Positions 61,501 to 64,000 of a DNA stretch of 64,000 nucleotides are shown in pieces (the first letter of the stretch is position 1; every line of letters begins with the position of its first letter). This stretch comes from Symbiodinium natans (lineage: Eukaryota > Sar > Dinophyceae > Suessiales > Symbiodiniaceae), in the NCBI GenBank assembly GCA_905221605.1, contig CAJNDS010002172.1:540613-604612 (forward strand). The letters are read 5' to 3'. Position numbers and translations under genes: made by a program. The notes below the pieces were generated by a model. It was not told the DNA's origin. It was given only the letters and a program-made list of their open reading frames with translations, and did no database searches.

Positions 61501-62747
61501 ATAATAAGGATTGCGGTATTGTAGGTTTTCTGCGGGTTTCCCTGTTCTAGGACATGCCCACATAGGGAAACCCTCTTCCCTAAACCGAAACCCTAGACCC
61601 TCAACCGTAAACCCTCAACCCATAACAACAGCACTGGAGCCAGGCTTTCGAAGCCCAAACCCTTTACACACAAGGCGCTGTCCCCAAGTAGTTTTTTTCT
61701 TTCTTGGCGGTTCCGATAATGAGCATCGTGGTGTTTTCGCGGTTTTGCGGGGGTTTCCCCCGGTTCTAGGACATGCATAGGGAAACCCTATTCCCTAAAC
61801 CCCTAAACCCCAAACCCTTGACCCCCAAACCCTTAAACCCTTAAACCCTAAACCCTTAAACCCTTAACCCTAAACCCTAAACCCTTAACCCTTAACCCTT
61901 AACCCTTAACCCTTAACCCTTAACCCTTAACCCTGAACCCTGAACCCGTAACCCTTAACCCTTAACCCTTAACTGCTATACCCTAAACCCTGGACCCTTA
62001 ACTGTTCTACCCTAAACCCTTAACCCTTAACCCTGAACTGTTATACCCCTAAGTCCAACTTCCAAAGGCGCCTCCATCGACTGGCGGGCCGCAGACCTTC
62101 GACATGGCCAGCACAGACGAGGCCGGGTTTAGGGTTTAGGGTTTAGGGTTTAGGGTTTAGGGTTTAGGGTTTAGGGTTTAGGGTTTAGTTCCATGGCTTC
62201 CTTAGGGACTGGGTAGAGTTTAAGACAGGGGTTATAGGGTTTTAGGGTGTTAAGGTTGTAGGGCTTTAGGGCTTTAGGGTTTTAGGGTTTTAGGGCTTTA
62301 GGGTTTTAGGGTTTTTGGATTGTCGGGTTTTTCGTGTTTTTTGTGTTTAGTTTTTTAGGTTTTAGGGCCGTTAACTTTGGGGTTTATGGAATCCTACTAG
62401 TTACTAGTTATAATCGGTTACTTAAACCTTTTTGTGGCTAGGGTATTGGTTCTGACAGGGAGAAGGGTACAAAATAAGTTCAGAGTTTCTCTTCGTTGTT
62501 GAAGCTCAGTACTGCAACCCCGAAATCCCAAAACCCTGCAAGAAACCCTGAGAGCCCGCTCCCTAAACCCTAAACCCTCAACCCTCAACCCTCAAATCTC
62601 AACCCTCAAACCTCAACCCTCAACCCTCATTCCTCAACCCTCAACCCTAACCCTAAACCCTAAACCCTAAACCCTAAACCCTTTTTTGTCTTGCCTCACG
62701 GCCTCAGGACCTCCTCTGACGAGGCTTCGTGGGAGGGGCTTCCCTAG
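52520..62747 (+). CDS. Small multi-exon acidic protein with one hydrophobic segment, unknown family
   Basis: Twelve islands join in frame into about 212 residues ending in TAG (exons about 52520-52571, 53671-53713, 54908-54971, 56599-56642, 57502-57565, 58166-58243, 58626-58667, 58907-58963, 59719-59786, 60464-60507, 62068-62110, 62708-62747). The summed length is a multiple of three. Start MSASGASVEEVLSSHAER; a hydrophobic stretch QLLLAAAGLCG near residue 40 could be a membrane or signal-anchor segment; then CPRCIGRLMTRTPRDYEKLK; an acidic region EDEWDFEGVGRESLNDF; a basic patch; and the end SSDEASWEGLP. Donors are mainly GC. Thirty-eight bases of leader precede the ATG after an AG, so the first exon could begin at a spliced-leader acceptor, as in dinoflagellates (inference). 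No function is proposed. Confidence 0.5.
52815..53060. repeat. 8-bp tandem array GCAGAGAC/ACAGAGAC/GCACAGAG
   Basis: Three successive homogeneous octamer types. Long Arg/Thr or Cys/Leu frames across it, on both strands, are artefacts. Confidence 0.93.
53299..53640 (-). repeat. Longest CCCTAAA array
   Basis: About 48 heptamers with two slips, ending 30 bases before gene 2 exon 2. Confidence 0.97.
53671..53713 (+). CDS. Gene 2 exon 2
   Basis: Acceptor tgcag after the longest CCCTAAA array in the window; reads SAKSGLGEYRAGF and then a GC donor (two adjacent choices differ by one codon). Confidence 0.55.
53722..54200 (+). repeat. TTTAGGG arrays with diverged interior
   Basis: Three clean blocks (53724-53770, 53980-54038, 54150-54200) separated by degenerate variants, after gene 2 exon 2. 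Confidence 0.9.
54768..54900 (-). repeat. CCCTAAA array
   Basis: About 18 copies before gene 2 exon 3. Confidence 0.95.
54908..54971 (+). CDS. Gene 2 exon 3, hydrophobic segment
   Basis: Acceptor gtgag; phase 2 reads PSFSWLGSQLLLAAAGLCGS then R. The hydrophobic core is 11-15 residues, short for a full membrane span. GC donor. Confidence 0.5.
55271..55400. mobile_element. Family F intron element, copy 3
   Basis: Shares CCCGTATATTCCCTC, CCTAAAGGTTCCCC and AAAAAGGGACCCCAAAATCC with 40842-40975. Confidence 0.65.
56599..56642 (+). CDS. Gene 2 exon 4 (tentative)
   Basis: Acceptor accag; reads IDHLGLPITQAGVP with a GC donor at phase 2. Skipping it also leaves a plausible join from exon 3 to exon 5, so inclusion is uncertain. 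Confidence 0.4.
56683..56860 (+). other. Protein-like open stretch beside gene 2 exon 4
   Basis: Frame reads FIDALEGGVANVACLSTSGG then YPQLRRSVEVLRSSSKGRPR with good codon bias, but a TAA sits just before it and it does not join gene 2 in phase. Could be a fragment of another gene or a decayed element. Confidence 0.35.
57502..57565 (+). CDS. Gene 2 exon 5, CxxC-containing
   Basis: After a CCCTTAA tract; reads PCPRCIGRLMTRTPRDYEKL then K. GA donor at phase 0. A single CxxC pair is visible. Confidence 0.65.
57975..58007. mobile_element. Family B element, right-end fragment
   Basis: GTACCTCATTCTCTAATTCT then CTACTAACCAGC resembles the right arm of copies 2 and 3. Confidence 0.5.
58048..58147 (-). 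repeat. CCCTAAA array before gene 2 exon 6
   Basis: About 14 copies. Confidence 0.95.
58166..58243 (+). CDS. Gene 2 exon 6, acidic
   Basis: Acceptor gaaag; reads EDEWDFEGVGRESLNDFLDE then DGSGFW. GT donor (gtgcgg). Flanked by CCCTAAA upstream and TTTAGGG downstream. Confidence 0.75.
58626..58667 (+). CDS. Gene 2 exon 7
   Basis: Acceptor gggag; reads AEDDDHPPPSYSGP with a GC donor at phase 0. The frame stays open somewhat further, so the end is uncertain. Confidence 0.55.
58907..58963 (+). CDS. Gene 2 exon 8
   Basis: Acceptor gtgag; reads VRVSSDAFGRGRMVLEVCD with a GC donor at phase 0. Confidence 0.5.
59283..59346. mobile_element. Family E element, fragment
   Basis: TTTAAACCAAGTAGGGCACT and TTCTTAGGTTGCTGGACAAC. 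Confidence 0.5.
59412..59515 (-). repeat. CCCTCAA to CCTCAAG variant array
   Basis: Four CCCTCAA then about eleven CCTCAAG/CCCCAAG heptamers. Confidence 0.9.
59560..59668. mobile_element. Family G intron element, copy 3
   Basis: AAAAGGCTATTTAGGCATAA, TTAAGCCTAAGTAAGG and a poly-G then GTATAGAG end. Confidence 0.6.
59706..59786 (+). CDS. Gene 2 exon 9
   Basis: Reads ALDKKLESTEERGEPRIVTG then GGPKGK, GC3-rich. The acceptor is either 59705 (phase 2) or 59718 (phase 0); the latter fits the preceding donor. GC donor. Confidence 0.55.
59950..60125 (-). repeat. CCCTAAA with CCCTAGA block
   Basis: CCCTAAA, about nine CCCTAGA, then CCCTAAA. Confidence 0.9.
60258..60448 (-). repeat. CCCTAAA array before gene 2 exon 10
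   Basis: About 26 copies with a few CCTAAAT slips. Confidence 0.95.
60464..60507 (+). CDS. Gene 2 exon 10 (frame ambiguous)
   Basis: Acceptor gacag after CCCTAAA. Phase 2 reads CGRPHGPGSSCAKV and fits both neighbours; phase 0 reads VRPPAWPGIKLCQGWRTG with better codon bias. The boundary follows the first option. Confidence 0.4.
60748..60825. mobile_element. Family E intron element, copy 5
   Basis: GGTTTCCCTTATAAACCCCT, AAAAAGGGCACCCTTTTT and CCTAGGTTACTGGGCAACCT. Confidence 0.7.
60880..61022. mobile_element. Family C foldback element, copy 4
   Basis: GCTAGCTACATGGGCCCTTA at the left pairs imperfectly with ACTAAGGGACCATCTACCTA at the right; interior AAGGGGTCCCCTTTTAAGGG. Confidence 0.75.
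61073..61157 (-). repeat. CCCTAAA array
   Basis: About 12 copies in the intron before gene 2 exon 11. Confidence 0.95.
61398..61800. repeat. Tandem duplication of about 200 bp
   Basis: Two diverged copies (61398-61590 and 61624-61800) share TTCGAAGCCCAAACCC, CAAGGCGCTG, GGCGGCTCCGATAAT-like, TTCTAGGACATGC and CATAGGGAAACCCT segments in the same order. The family member was not recognised. Confidence 0.75.
61800..62050 (-). repeat. CCCTTAA variant array
   Basis: About 25 CCCTTAA/CCCTTAAA units with CCCTGAA slips. Confidence 0.92.
62068..62110 (+). CDS. Gene 2 exon 11
   Basis: Acceptor aaag; phase 1 reads ASIDWRAADLRHG with a GC donor at phase 2 that joins the terminal exon. TTTAGGG starts about 15 bases later. 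Confidence 0.5.
62125..62188 (+). repeat. TTTAGGG array after gene 2 exon 11
   Basis: Nine perfect copies. Confidence 0.95.
62708..62747 (+). CDS. Gene 2 terminal exon with stop
   Basis: Acceptor ctcag; reads TSSDEASWEGLP then TAG. Joined upstream gives HGQTSSDEASWEGLP. Confidence 0.5.
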
Positions 62748-63020
62748 AGCCTAAACCCTAAACCCTAAATCCTAAACCCTAAACCCTAAACCCTAAATCC
62801 TAAACCCTAAACCCTAAACCCTAAACCCTAAACCTTAAACCCTAAACCCGAAACCCTAAACCCTAAACCCCAGACCCTAAACCCTAAACTGGGGCCTCTG
62901 GTGGGTGTTAAGGGTTTGGAGTTCGGAGCCTTGAAGCCTTAAACCCCAAACGCTAGACCCTAAACTCCAGTCCCTGGACCCTAGACTCGAAACCCTAAAC
63001 CCCAATCCCTAGGAGTCAGG
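62748..63020. other. Flank after gene 2
   Basis: CCCTAAA block (62755-62890) directly after the stop codon, then diverged repeats. No further exon recognised. Confidence 0.6.
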
Positions 63021-63135
63021 AGGGCGTTTACAATTATAGCTGTACCTGTAACCCACTTATACGCCCCTTAAGTGGTTATAAGTACAGTTACAAGTGCAGT
63101 GATATTTGGTTAATGAGTACCGTGAACCTCCAAGA
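63020..63135. mobile_element. Family A element, copy 4 (left arm lost)
   Basis: CAATTATAGCTGTACCTGTA, GCCCCTTAAGTGG and right end ACCGTGAACCTCCAAG. Confidence 0.75.
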
Positions 63136-63294
63136 AGGGGGTTTGGGGCTTGCGAGCTGCGCTGTCAGCTCCGACGGGGTCGGGTTTAGGGCTTCAGGGT
63201 TGAGGGTGTAGGGTTTTAGGGTTTTAGGGTTTTATACTAAGGGACCACGCAACTACCCTTCGATGTCAGTTGCGGTGGCCACAAGAGGACTTCA

Positions 63295-63408
63295 CCCTAA
63301 ACCCTAAACCCTAAACCCTAAACCCTAAACCCTAAACCCTCAACCCTAAACCCTAAACCCTAAACCCTAAACCCTAAACCCTAAACCCTAAACCCTAAAC
63401 CCTAAACC
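63295..63408 (-). repeat. CCCTAAA array
   Basis: About 16 copies with one CCCTCAA. Confidence 0.95.
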
Positions 63409-64000
63409 ACGATATACTCCCTGTGGCCGCCCTAGGGCCTCCCACAGGCTTCCACTTGCGGGGTCCGCTAATGCAGTCCTTGGGGCTCCCTTAAGCAAGG
63501 ACCTAGGGTTTAGGGTTTAGGGTTTAGGGTTTAGGGTTTAGGGTTTAGGGTTTAGGGTTTAGGGTTTAGGGTGCCAGGCCCCTGGCAGCCATGGAGCCCC
63601 GATGTGAGGAAGAGTTCCTTGTGTTATTGCCAGAAGCGAGCAGGCTGAGCGCCGTGCAAGTTTTCCGGTTGGCTGGGTTTCTTTTGGTCTGGGTGTCCTA
63701 GCCCTAAACCCTAAACCCTAAACCCTAAACCCTAAACCCTAAACCCTAAACCCGAAGCCCTAAACCCTAAACCCTATACCCTATAAACCCTAAACCTATG
63801 GCGACACCCTGCCTTTCCTAACGGGCCCTGCCCGCGGGTCGGTGGGCCCGAAAAGCCCGTCGGGAATGCGACATGGCTGATAATGTACACCGGGATCTGA
63901 CCTACCGTTTCCTAGTAGGGCATCAGACAAGTAGGTGTTGTACTTTCCTAGGTAGGCGCTTGGTATATGTTATCTTGGGTTTGCGAGGATCCTGTTGAGG
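63409..64000. other. Right end of window
   Basis: A CCCTAAA - unique - TTTAGGG island (63409-63504) could hold an exon but no convincing frame was found; TTTAGGG (63505-63570) and CCCTAAA (63704-63755) blocks follow, then about 200 bases of unique DNA with nothing recognised. Confidence 0.4.

Noticed and set aside
63591-63701. 36-residue frame MEPRCEEEFLVLLPEA... with hydrophobic end
   Set aside because: It lies between TTTAGGG (left) and CCCTAAA (right), the polarity of intron interiors, with no family similarity; too short to support.

Overview
The window looks like nuclear DNA of a protist, most likely a dinoflagellate. The reasons are very small GC3-rich exons, introns whose inferred 5' ends are mostly GC or GA rather than GT, acceptors usually read AG followed by G, intron-borne foldback elements, and plant/dinoflagellate-type telomere heptamers (TTTAGGG/CCCTAAA). 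No bacterial operon, rRNA, tRNA, CRISPR array or integrated virus was recognised. The species cannot be named from the sequence.

Telomere-like repeats dominate the window, yet it is not a telomere: blocks of both orientations alternate dozens of times from one end to the other. Short unique islands preceded by CCCTAAA and followed by TTTAGGG read as protein-coding exons on the + strand. Read in order, about 43 such islands from 767 to 50465 assemble into one gene for an echinoderm-microtubule-associated-protein-like (EML) protein. It has an N-terminal stretch without a recognised family, a HELP motif, tandem WD40 blades covering the EML TAPE region, and a basic Ser/Thr/Pro-rich tail ending in TAG. 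About 2.6 kb of coding sequence is spread over nearly 50 kb. The introns typically start with TTTAGGG and end with CCCTAAA, so each pre-mRNA intron can fold on itself.

Intron interiors carry short foldback (MITE/introner-like) families, called A to H here, each present two to seven times; microsatellites; an AT-rich palindromic repeat field; a 101-bp satellite; and a 2.5-kb composite element with terminal inverted repeats (7629-10145). Many telomere-like blocks are locally homogenised variants (CCCTAAAA, CCCTGAA, CCCTCAA, CCCCTAAA, TTTAAGGG, CCCTTAA and others).

From 50466 to 52380 telomere repeats are absent. This stretch holds an intronless open frame (51009-51791) with eight cysteines in paired CxxC motifs and a large internal palindrome. 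A second small multi-exon gene (about 52520-62747, + strand, roughly 212 residues, one hydrophobic segment, acidic middle) has the same telomere-flanked exon architecture. All recognised genes point the same way, as is usual in dinoflagellates. Exon boundaries come from reading-frame continuity and alignment to remembered EML family patterns; no transcript data were available.
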